Of a stretch of 64,000 bases of DNA, positions 57,123-64,000 are shown one piece after another (the first letter of the stretch is position 1; each line of letters opens with the position of its first letter). Position numbers and translations under genes: made by a program. Origin of the DNA: Pseudoalteromonas denitrificans DSM 6059 (GTDB lineage Bacteria > Pseudomonadota > Gammaproteobacteria > Enterobacterales > Alteromonadaceae); assembly GCF_900112265.1 (NCBI RefSeq), contig NZ_FOLO01000007.1:1-64000 (forward strand). The letters are read 5' to 3'. A model generated the notes under the pieces. It saw only the letters and a program-made list of their open reading frames with translations. It made no database searches and was not told the origin of the DNA.

Positions 57123-58659
57123 AACTCCATCGCTGCGTTTGGATCGCATCAATTGTAAAGCGTAAAAGTTTATCTAATGGTCTATCTTCCACTAAAGGTT
57201 CAAAAAAGCCACATACATCATCGTACATCTGCATAACTTGTACAGGTAAGGTATCGTGGTCAAGCTCGCCATTTTCGATTCTTATTCTAACGCCCTGAAT
57301 AGCAGCTAATAAGGTGCTAGCAAGTACTTGCTCTGTTAGTTGTAAAACTCGCATTGCATCGCGTGCTGCAATCGTACCCATGCTCACCTTATCTTGGTTA
57401 TGACATTCTGTAGAGCGAGAAAACACACTTGCCGGCATAGTATTTTTTAATGCTTCTGCGGTATAAGCTGACGCACCAATTTGCACAGCTTTAAAGCCAT
57501 GGTTGATATAACGACGCTCATCACTACTCATAGATAAATTAGAAGGCAAACCATTGTTATATCGGGTATCAACTAAAGAGGCGATTTGTCTGTCGGCTAA
57601 ATCTGCCAAATTAGCAACTGCAGTTTTTAATGAGTCCATTACCATCGCAATATGACCACCATAAAAATGCCCGCCATGTAAAACATGCTCACCAGGGCCA
57701 TCTATAATAGGATTATCATTTGCAGAATTAAGTTCATTTTCAATCATTTGACGGAACCAAGGCAATGAGTCTTGTAAAACACCAATCACATGGGGTGCAC
57801 AACGAATAGAATACCTATCTTGTAATCTGTCGGCATTTCTTGGGTGATCAACATGGTTTAAATCATTGCGGATCCAAGTAGCAACTTGTTGTTGCCCAGG
57901 ATGTGGTTTTACTGAAAATAAAATATCATCAAAGTGATGACTGTTACCTTTAAGTGCTAAGCTAGATAAAGCCGTAATACGAGATGCCAATTTAGTTAAG
58001 TATTCAGCGCGGCTATATGCAGTACAGGCTATTGCAGTCATAACAGCTGTGCCATTCATGATAGCTAAACCTTCTTTCGGTCTCAAAGTGACTGGTGTTA
58101 AACCTAAACTTTGCATTACCTCTAAGCTATTTTTAACTTGGCCTTTATAATACACATCACGCTCACCGACTAATGCACCTGCAACATAAGATAATGGGGT
58201 TAAATCACCACTGGCACCAACAGAGCCCTCTTGCGGGATCACAGGCACAATATCGTGGGTTAAAAACGCTTTAAGTAGATTAAGTAAATCCCAACTAACG
58301 CCTGAATACCCTTGAGATAAAGATGCTAATCGTGTTGCTAAAATTGCCCGTCCTTCATATGGACTAAACATTTGGCCTAAACCACAACCATGAAAGCGTG
58401 TTAAATGAAGTGGTAGCTCATTCACTAAATCTAAAGGTACGTTTACCGTAACAGAGTCACCATAACCAGTCGTCACACCATAAATAACACCATCTTCTTC
58501 AAGTAAGGTATCTAAAAATTTAATAGCTGAATCTATTTTATGGCTAAATTCTGGCGAGCGACTTAAACATGCTTGTTTTTTTTGTGACGCGATTGCTACG
58601 ATATCTTCAATAACTAAACGTGACTCACCAAAATTGACTGTACCTGAACTTTCTAGCAC
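57112..58659 (-). CDS. MIO-type aromatic amino acid ammonia-lyase (HAL/TAL family)
   Basis: A 515-residue lyase with the self-made MIO cofactor from Ala-Ser-Gly in GSVGASGDLTPLSY (about residues 150-163). Such genes in aryl polyene clusters probably give an aromatic acid (for example coumarate) for the aryl head, instead of histidine degradation. The selectivity pair at the position that is Ser-His in histidine, His-Leu in tyrosine and Phe-Leu in phenylalanine lyases reads Phe-His (RFHGCGLG), so the substrate cannot be fixed by rule. No hut genes are near. The last two residues and the stop codon lie in the right end of the MITE-like element. Confidence 0.88.
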   Translation of the reverse strand: MLESSGTVNFGESRLVIEDIVAIASQKKQACLSRSPEFSHKIDSAIKFLDTLLEEDGVIYGVTTGYGDSVTVNVPLDLVNELPLHLTRFHGCGLGQMFSPYEGRAILATRLASLSQGYSGVSWDLLNLLKAFLTHDIVPVIPQEGSVGASGDLTPLSYVAGALVGERDVYYKGQVKNSLEVMQSLGLTPVTLRPKEGLAIMNGTAVMTAIACTAYSRAEYLTKLASRITALSSLALKGNSHHFDDILFSVKPHPGQQQVATWIRNDLNHVDHPRNADRLQDRYSIRCAPHVIGVLQDSLPWFRQMIENELNSANDNPIIDGPGEHVLHGGHFYGGHIAMVMDSLKTAVANLADLADRQIASLVDTRYNNGLPSNLSMSSDERRYINHGFKAVQIGASAYTAEALKNTMPASVFSRSTECHNQDKVSMGTIAARDAMRVLQLTEQVLASTLLAAIQGVRIRIENGELDHDTLPVQVMQMYDDVCGFFEPLVEDRPLDKLLRFTIDAIQTQRWSLYP

Positions 58660-58673
58660 TACTACTACTCCAT

Positions 58674-59627
58674 TTATTTTTTGCGTTCTACTTTTTGATC
58701 ATCAGACCAAAAATCAAAAAAATTAAACCATTGAAAGGGATATTTTAAACAATAAAACTCAAGTCGCTTGGCATAATCTATTACTGCTTTTTCTAGCTTT
58801 TGTTGACGTTCTTTTCTTGGCATTTTCAAAGTATCTGCGACATGTTCAAAAATAACATGATACTTTGAGCCCTCTTTTAAACAAAAAAGATAATATACAG
58901 GGCAATCTAACAAAGCAGCCAAAATAAAAGGCCCTTGAGAAAAAGCCGCTTGTTCACCTAAAAAGTCGGCATATACGACACGCCCTGGTGTACTAACACT
59001 CGTACGATCACCTACTATTACAACGACTTCACCATTATCTATTCTTTCTTTTAATAAAATAGCTAAGTCTGCGCCTACATCTGATACTTGAATTAAATCA
59101 ACATTAATATCAGGATTAATCTGCTGCATTACTTTATTAAATTCAACAGCATGATGAGTAAATACCAAAACATTAATTCGCGTTTGATAACGACCTTGGC
59201 TAAGCGCCCTGCACACTTCCAAATTACCTAAGTGAGAGCCGATAAAAATAGCGCCTTGCTGCTTTTCTTTTAAATCATTAAAAGCATGCTCTTTGCCATA
59301 AATAATATTTTTTGTGGTAATTTTACCAGTCCATGCATCTATCTTATCAAATGCGCCCAGCGCAAATGTATAAAAGTGTTTAATTCCCTGCTTATGACCT
59401 ATTTTTTTTGGCCAACTTTGGATCTTTGCTACTCTATTTAAATACTGATTCGACGCTAACCGACCTTCTCTCCCTGTAAAATACAAATAAACAATTACAG
59501 GATATAAAATAATTGATAGTACTTTTCTGCCTAGTAAACGATAAATCACAAATAAGGTTTTCATGCCAAAATAAGTACCGCGTTCTTGGGCTTTTGACCA
59601 GTGTTTATTTCCAGACTTTTCAGACAT
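58674..59627 (-). CDS. LpxL/HtrB-like acyltransferase of the aryl polyene cluster
   Basis: A 317-residue lysophospholipid-type acyltransferase related to late acyltransferases of lipid A (COG4261 type). The catalytic H-x4-E motif is GSHLGNLEV (about residues 130-138); one N-terminal hydrophobic segment (about 26-49) anchors it to the inner membrane. It may join the polyene to a lipid. It starts 2 bp after the glycosyltransferase stop. Confidence 0.86.
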   Translation of the reverse strand: MSEKSGNKHWSKAQERGTYFGMKTLFVIYRLLGRKVLSIILYPVIVYLYFTGREGRLASNQYLNRVAKIQSWPKKIGHKQGIKHFYTFALGAFDKIDAWTGKITTKNIIYGKEHAFNDLKEKQQGAIFIGSHLGNLEVCRALSQGRYQTRINVLVFTHHAVEFNKVMQQINPDINVDLIQVSDVGADLAILLKERIDNGEVVVIVGDRTSVSTPGRVVYADFLGEQAAFSQGPFILAALLDCPVYYLFCLKEGSKYHVIFEHVADTLKMPRKERQQKLEKAVIDYAKRLEFYCLKYPFQWFNFFDFWSDDQKVERKK

Positions 59628-59629
59628 AA

Positions 59630-60364
59630 CTAATTTTTAAACTTTCTAAATATTAATTTAGGGCTGCGTAATAACATGCCAAAAAATAAGCGTGTATGCA
59701 TCCATGAAATTAATACGTTATCTTTGAAAGGCTGAAAATGTGAGATCCCATTTTCTGGGTAATTCACTTTAGTTTTAAAAAACGCTACCGGCACATTAGC
59801 CCAATATAAGCGCACCATGACTTCGGTATCAAAATCCATACGTTTGCCTAAAGCAACTTTATTCATTAAAACACATGTATCGTTAAGCGGATAAACACGA
59901 AAACCACACATAGAGTCTTTTAATGACAATGATAAAGTTTCAATCCAAACCCAAACATGAGTGATATAACGACTATAAAAACGATGTTTAGGCACTGATT
60001 CATCATAAATTGGCATACCAGAGATCAATGCACTTGGTGAGTTTTTTGATAAATGTATTATTTTTTTTATATCAGTTAAATCATGCTGACCATCAGCATC
60101 AACTTGTATGGCATGAGTAAAACCTAAGTCATGGGCTAATGCAAAACCTGTTTGCATCGCGACGCCCTTACCTTGATTTATTTCATGGTTTACCAAAGTT
60201 AAAAAGTCGTATTTGTTATTCAGTTTTTCAAATTGCCTTGTTACATCACTATCACTGCCATCATTCACCATTATCACAGGTAAATTAAAGTTTTTTAATT
60301 CAAGCAATAAATCTTCAATCACTAATACATGATTAAAGTTTGGGATCACAAAACAATAACTCAT
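59630..60364 (-). CDS. Family 2 glycosyltransferase of the aryl polyene cluster
   Basis: A 244-residue GT-A fold enzyme: MVNDGSDSDV (about residues 32-41) and the metal-binding DxD region QVDADGQHD (about 86-94), with no transmembrane helices. It probably adds the sugar part of the aryl polyene lipid. In several related clusters this domain and the acyltransferase are fused; here they are separate genes. It overlaps the dehydratase gene by 4 bp. Confidence 0.86.
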   Translation of the reverse strand: MSYCFVIPNFNHVLVIEDLLLELKNFNLPVIMVNDGSDSDVTRQFEKLNNKYDFLTLVNHEINQGKGVAMQTGFALAHDLGFTHAIQVDADGQHDLTDIKKIIHLSKNSPSALISGMPIYDESVPKHRFYSRYITHVWVWIETLSLSLKDSMCGFRVYPLNDTCVLMNKVALGKRMDFDTEVMVRLYWANVPVAFFKTKVNYPENGISHFQPFKDNVLISWMHTRLFFGMLLRSPKLIFRKFKN

Positions 60365-60720
60365 GAAAGCGTATCAAAAACAATGCGACCAGAGGCATGT
60401 TTTCCTTTATTCGACGAATAATAAAAAGTGATTTTTTGCTCAGACTTTTGAGTCAGTTGCAAAGTTAAATTTTGCCCTGGCTCTATTACAACTTGAAACT
60501 TTAAAACTTCAATATCTTTGACATCACAATCAATATTAAACATTTGTTTGGCATACATAACAGCCCAATCAAGCTGTACTACGCCTGGCAGTATCGGGCT
60601 TTGAGGGAAATGACCTTTAAAGTAATCTAAATTGACAGAAATAAACAGTTCAATTGTTGCGTCAGTATCTTGTTTTTCTTTGCTAATTACTTCTGGGCTG
60701 ATATTTATTAAATCAGTCAA
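60361..60720 (-). CDS. apeI: 3-hydroxyacyl-ACP dehydratase ApeI-like
   Basis: A 119-residue hot-dog protein; the active-site His is in YFKGHFPQSPILPGVVQLDW (about residues 35-54), a FabA/FabZ-like pattern. It is the proposed partner of the ApeP-like protein. It overlaps the AMP-ligase gene by 8 bp. Confidence 0.88.
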   Translation of the reverse strand: MTDLINISPEVISKEKQDTDATIELFISVNLDYFKGHFPQSPILPGVVQLDWAVMYAKQMFNIDCDVKDIEVLKFQVVIEPGQNLTLQLTQKSEQKITFYYSSNKGKHASGRIVFDTLS

Positions 60721-62065
60721 ACAACACCTCTAACTCTTTTTGTACTAATTTACCTTGAGCGTTAAATGGTAATTCATTTAAGTAACGCCATTTTTTAGGT
60801 AAACTAATACGTTCAAATTCTTTTAATAAATGCGTTTTAAAACATTCGTTTAATGCGCGCTTATTGCGATCACATAGTATTTTTCTTGCGATGTCATTTA
60901 TTGCAATTACAGCAACTAAACTCGGCCTTTTACTGTTATTTAAAATAAAAACTTTGGCCTCTTTTATTGCTTCATGACGTATTAATGCTTGTTCCATATG
61001 CTCTAAATTAATACGCTTTTCTTCTAACTTAATAGTACGATCTGAGCGCCCTTTTAATACAAAGTGGGTATCATCTACTTTTTGTATTAAATCATCTGTT
61101 AAATAAGATTCATCTGCCATAAAGGGTGATGATATCTGCAACCTTTCACCTAAGTCTTCAAAAGGCACACTATTATATTTTATTCCTTGAAATAACATCC
61201 AATCATTCGGTGTTGTTTTATCACAACGACGCCAAGCAATGCCCCCAGTTTCAGTGCTGCCAAAAACCTCTATTGGCGCGATACTCATTTGCTTATTAAG
61301 CAGTGATGACACATCAAATGCTAAAGGACCGCCAGAACTAAATATACACTCAAACTGCGTTTTAACTTGCAGTAGAACATTATCTTCAACTAAGCGTTTT
61401 AAATGCGCAGGACTTGCTAATAAAGTCACTTGTTTGCTTTTATTTGCTTTTAAATAAGCCTGTATATGCTCTGGATATTCAAATACTTGATTTAATATTT
61501 TAATACCAAACCTCAGAGGTAATAAAATCTTAAATAACAAACCATAAATATGCTGATGAGATACCGTACTTAATACAATATCAGTTTGTGATAAAGGAGT
61601 TTCAAAAGTACTTTTTAAAGTTTCGATTTCTTTTAACAAATAACGGCTATGTTTAACTATTGCTTTTGGTTTGCCTGTTGAGCCAGAAGTATAAAAAGTA
61701 ATTTTACTATTTAAACTATCAAACAACTTAGGAGCTATTTTATATGAGTTTTCTAGCTGTATATTATTGTTAAAACTGCATTTAATTTGCGGGATATTTA
61801 ATAGTGATATTTCTCCCATATAAGCATCTGCACTTTTAGATATCTGATTCAGGGTTTCTTGTTGTGAATTAGGCGGCAATAAAATATGTTTTTGCTCTAG
61901 CAATAAAGCAAAAAAACAAATTGAAAACTGATAACTATCACTATGATAAAGCAATACATTTTCAAACTGAGTTTGACGAATAGTTTGCCTTACACTTTCT
62001 ACTTGAGTACAAAAAAATGACCAAGTAATTTCTTTATCACCCTCTAAAAAACAAACTTGAGACAT
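60713..62065 (-). CDS. apeH: Aryl-AMP ligase (ApeH-like)
   Basis: A 450-residue adenylate-forming enzyme that should activate the aryl starter acid and load it on the ACP. The phosphate loop TFYTSGSTGKPKAIVKH is at about residues 127-143, the adenylate motif VFGSTETGG near 268-276, and the C-terminal lysine motif FNAQGKLVQ near 437-445. Shorter than typical acyl-CoA ligases (about 500-550), as in other aryl polyene clusters. Confidence 0.88.
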   Translation of the reverse strand: MSQVCFLEGDKEITWSFFCTQVESVRQTIRQTQFENVLLYHSDSYQFSICFFALLLEQKHILLPPNSQQETLNQISKSADAYMGEISLLNIPQIKCSFNNNIQLENSYKIAPKLFDSLNSKITFYTSGSTGKPKAIVKHSRYLLKEIETLKSTFETPLSQTDIVLSTVSHQHIYGLLFKILLPLRFGIKILNQVFEYPEHIQAYLKANKSKQVTLLASPAHLKRLVEDNVLLQVKTQFECIFSSGGPLAFDVSSLLNKQMSIAPIEVFGSTETGGIAWRRCDKTTPNDWMLFQGIKYNSVPFEDLGERLQISSPFMADESYLTDDLIQKVDDTHFVLKGRSDRTIKLEEKRINLEHMEQALIRHEAIKEAKVFILNNSKRPSLVAVIAINDIARKILCDRNKRALNECFKTHLLKEFERISLPKKWRYLNELPFNAQGKLVQKELEVLFD

Positions 62066-62069
62066 ACTA

Positions 62070-62642
62070 TTACACAGCCTCTTTTTTATGCTGCTTTTTA
62101 ACTTGGAGTCGCACTAAAAATTCAATCCCCATAATGCAAGCCATTATAATATAAGATATAAATCCGTTATAAATCATCCAGGTTTCAAGACTAGTGAAAA
62201 ATGCAGTATAACTTGAAATTACAGCATTGATAACAAAAAAAACACACCAAACTAGGGTGACATTAGCAGTATATTTAACACCCTTATCATTTAAATCAGG
62301 TTCTTTTAAACGTGCAAAGGTTTCAATCAATGTGGGAGGTTTAAAATATGAATATAAAAATACGCTCAGCATAGCGAAGCTAATTAAAATAGGATAAATT
62401 TTAAAGCCGATGAAAGAGTTAGTAAAGGTACTGATTAAAATGCCAGCGCCACCAAGTAGCGATGCGGGTAAAATCCAAGGCATTTTATTCAAAGCATTTT
62501 TCATTAAAAATACTCTTAATATTAAAATGCTTAAGATAATAATAGACAGCCATTGAGGGCTAAAATAATTCAACCCAAAGTAAACAGCAAATGGGTATAA
62601 TGCCAGAAGTATACCCACTACTATTGAAGTTATTAATTTCAC
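62070..62642 (-). CDS. COG4648-type membrane protein of the aryl polyene cluster
   Basis: A 190-residue protein with about six hydrophobic segments and no catalytic motif. This family recurs between the ACP and AMP-ligase genes of aryl polyene clusters (ApeG position); function unknown. It overlaps the upstream ACP gene by 4 bp. Confidence 0.8.
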   Translation of the reverse strand: MKLITSIVVGILLALYPFAVYFGLNYFSPQWLSIIILSILILRVFLMKNALNKMPWILPASLLGGAGILISTFTNSFIGFKIYPILISFAMLSVFLYSYFKPPTLIETFARLKEPDLNDKGVKYTANVTLVWCVFFVINAVISSYTAFFTSLETWMIYNGFISYIIMACIMGIEFLVRLQVKKQHKKEAV

Positions 62643-62890
62643 TTAGCTAAAATCAACTTCTCAACTTCAATAACCACATGCTCAACGGTTCTGACTAATT
62701 TAAATGCTTCAGGATCAATTTTTTTACCTGTTATTTCGCGTAATTTAACCACTAAATCAACTGCATCTATGCTATCTAAGTCTAAGTCTTGATATAAGTT
62801 TGCTTCTAAGCTGATATCGTCAGATTCAACTTCAAAGTCATCAACCAATATTTCAACTAAAGTATTATAAATTTCGTCTCTTGATTTCAT
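62639..62890 (-). CDS. apeF: Acyl carrier protein ApeF-like
   Basis: An 83-residue acyl carrier protein; the phosphopantetheine serine is in DLDLDSIDAVDL (about Ser40). The ATG at 62890 is chosen because the frame beyond it overlaps the upstream ACP gene and lacks family features. Acidic as expected. Confidence 0.92.
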   Translation of the reverse strand: MKSRDEIYNTLVEILVDDFEVESDDISLEANLYQDLDLDSIDAVDLVVKLREITGKKIDPEAFKLVRTVEHVVIEVEKLILAK

Positions 62891-62903
62891 AATAACCCCA
62901 GAA

Positions 62904-63161
62904 TTACGCTTTTGCTTGAGAGATAAAGTCACTCAAGGCATTAATTGATGAAAAATGTTGTTTTGTTTGTTCTGAATTAGCATCAATTTTTACTTCATAT
63001 GCTTTTTTTATTGCTAAACCTAGCTCTAAAGCATCTATGCTATCTAAACCTAAGCCATCTACAAATAAAGCTTCATCATCTTGAATATCTGATACTGCAA
63101 TATCTTCAAGATCTAAAGTGTCGATTATGAGTTGTTTTAGTTCTACTTTTAAATCACTCAT
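62904..63161 (-). CDS. apeE: Acyl carrier protein ApeE-like
   Basis: An 85-residue acyl carrier protein with the phosphopantetheine serine in GLGLDSIDALEL (about Ser41). Two ACPs side by side are typical of aryl polyene clusters; in E. coli ApeE carries the growing chain. It overlaps the acyltransferase gene by 8 bp. Confidence 0.92.
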   Translation of the reverse strand: MSDLKVELKQLIIDTLDLEDIAVSDIQDDEALFVDGLGLDSIDALELGLAIKKAYEVKIDANSEQTKQHFSSINALSDFISQAKA

Positions 63162-63927
63162 TTATGATTAATTCCTCTTTAAAATAATTCTCTAAGTCGC
63201 GACTGTACTGCCTAACATATTTACTTGTCTGTGACTTATCATATTCAGGTAAATCGGGTATGTTATAAACAAGCTTTGCTGTAAAGTGTACTTTTTCGCT
63301 GGGTATTCTATACCAAGGTAACGATTTAGTTAATGTTGAGGGTGCAACTTTTATAATAACCGCAGTAATACTTGCCTTGCATCGCAAAGCAATATTGGCT
63401 GCACCGCGTTTAAATTCAATTTTATTATCCGGATTAGTTCGTGTGCCTTCAGGAAATATAATTAAATTATTACCTGCATCTAGGGTGTTTTTACAATCAG
63501 CTAATAGCCCTTCAGGATCTTCATTACTGATATATCCTGTATTTTTTACAACCCCACGTATGAAAGGATTTTTAAATAAATGGGCTTTAACAACACAGTC
63601 AGCATTAGGAATAATAGAAATAAGTACAACAACATCAATCAATGATGGGTGATTGGCTAATAATAATTGACCATGTATATTTTTTATTTTGCTAATTTTA
63701 CTTATATTGATATCAATAACTCTCAAAAATTGCATAAGTAATACAAAGAACTTGAAGCTATAATGTACCGTTTTACGGGCTATTACTTTACGTTTATCAG
63801 TGTTTTTTAAAACAATACTTTGCAGTGGAAAAACAACAGCAGATAAAAATAAACCTCCTATACCAAAGCATAAAAAACAAAAAACAGTGGCAAATAAACG
63901 CCAAATATAATTTATTTTTTTAAACAT
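63154..63927 (-). CDS. 1-acylglycerol-3-phosphate acyltransferase-like protein
   Basis: A 257-residue PlsC-type acyltransferase with an N-terminal transmembrane segment (about residues 10-35), the catalytic LLANHPSLIDVV (NHxxxxD, about 92-103), and FPEGTRTN (about 159-166). Position before the ACP genes suggests it is the ApeD-type acyltransferase of the aryl polyene cluster. It overlaps the partial upstream frame by 8 bp. Confidence 0.87.
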   Translation of the reverse strand: MFKKINYIWRLFATVFCFLCFGIGGLFLSAVVFPLQSIVLKNTDKRKVIARKTVHYSFKFFVLLMQFLRVIDINISKISKIKNIHGQLLLANHPSLIDVVVLISIIPNADCVVKAHLFKNPFIRGVVKNTGYISNEDPEGLLADCKNTLDAGNNLIIFPEGTRTNPDNKIEFKRGAANIALRCKASITAVIIKVAPSTLTKSLPWYRIPSEKVHFTAKLVYNIPDLPEYDKSQTSKYVRQYSRDLENYFKEELIINE

Positions 63928-64000
63928 TTTTAAAACAATACCAATGATATCTAGTCGAAATAATATTTAAATTTGATTTTTTTGAATTTAACCAAGCATA
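63920..64000 (-). CDS. C-terminus of an upstream ape gene, cut by window edge
   Basis: Reading in from the right edge, one minus-strand frame stays open for 26 codons and ends in TAA at 63920, overlapping the acyltransferase ATG by 8 bp; the other two frames close quickly. The end (STRYHWYCFKNV) is compatible with a chain-length-factor (ApeC-type, ketoacyl synthase N-terminal family) gene expected at this place, but 26 residues are too few to prove this. Confidence 0.5.
   Translation of the reverse strand, partial: YAWLNSKKSNLNIISTRYHWYCFKNV

Noticed and set aside
57112..58659. Naming the ammonia-lyase hutH (histidine degradation)
   Set aside because: No hutU, hutI or hutG is near, the selectivity pair is not Ser-His, and the gene lies inside an aryl polyene operon.

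Overview
The window is AT-rich chromosomal DNA of a marine gammaproteobacterium, most likely from the Alteromonadales (Pseudoalteromonas/Colwellia-like). The evidence is the neighbourhood ligA-zipA-smc-cysZ, the neighbourhood leuS-lptE-holA-nadD, a TtpC-type TonB system with DUF3450, large TonB-dependent receptors, a nickel superoxide dismutase, and an aryl polyene (APE) pigment cluster. Nothing marks a prophage, plasmid, transposase, tRNA, rRNA or CRISPR array. Genus assignment is inference.

Layout. 1-1908: a pseudoazurin gene cut by the window edge diverges from a four-gene nickel superoxide dismutase operon (sodN, the protease sodX, a His-rich membrane peptide and a DUF2753-like gene) behind a near-perfect Fur box. 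1886-9051 (minus): small membrane proteins, ligA, zipA and smc. 9228-19921: cysZ, phzF-like, a Lon-type protease, a zinc-ribbon protein, leuS-lptE-holA-nadD, an HD-domain protein and an unknown. 20003-22436 (minus): a complete HvfABC-type RiPP locus: a precursor with twelve EGKC motifs, an MNIO iron enzyme and its partner, plus an unlisted 41-residue membrane peptide downstream. 22651-25811: dusC, a DksA-type protein, a DUF3080 lipoprotein and a degenerate GGDEF protein. 25882-30854 (minus): a full TonB energy-transduction operon (DUF3450, TtpC-like ExbB, ExbB, ExbD, TonB, TPR protein). 31327-41450: an accessory island with two sulfotransferases, a small lipoprotein, a methyltransferase and two TonB-dependent receptors. 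41639-48086: polB and dinG (divergent, with overlapping start codons), a TauE-family permease, priC, comFB-like and rsmS.

48123-64000 (minus) is an aryl polyene cluster of 17 complete genes plus a probable 18th running off the edge: two acyl carrier proteins, an aryl-AMP ligase, two ketosynthases, a ketoreductase, two dehydratases, a thioesterase, an MIO-type ammonia-lyase, two acyltransferases, a glycosyltransferase, a LolA-like carrier, an MMPL exporter, a DUF3261 lipoprotein, a COG4648 membrane protein and a halogenase-like flavoprotein. A 267-bp MITE-like element with 13-bp terminal inverted repeats sits exactly between the ammonia-lyase and thioesterase genes; it supplies the lyase stop codon and the thioesterase leader.

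The most interesting items are the HvfABC locus with its large 12-cysteine precursor and a terminator between precursor and enzymes, the MITE-like element splitting the pigment operon, the halogenase-like protein inside it, the Fur-box-controlled nickel SOD operon, and several uncatalogued operator-like repeats (14-bp x4 tandem array; 18-bp and 14-bp perfect palindromes).
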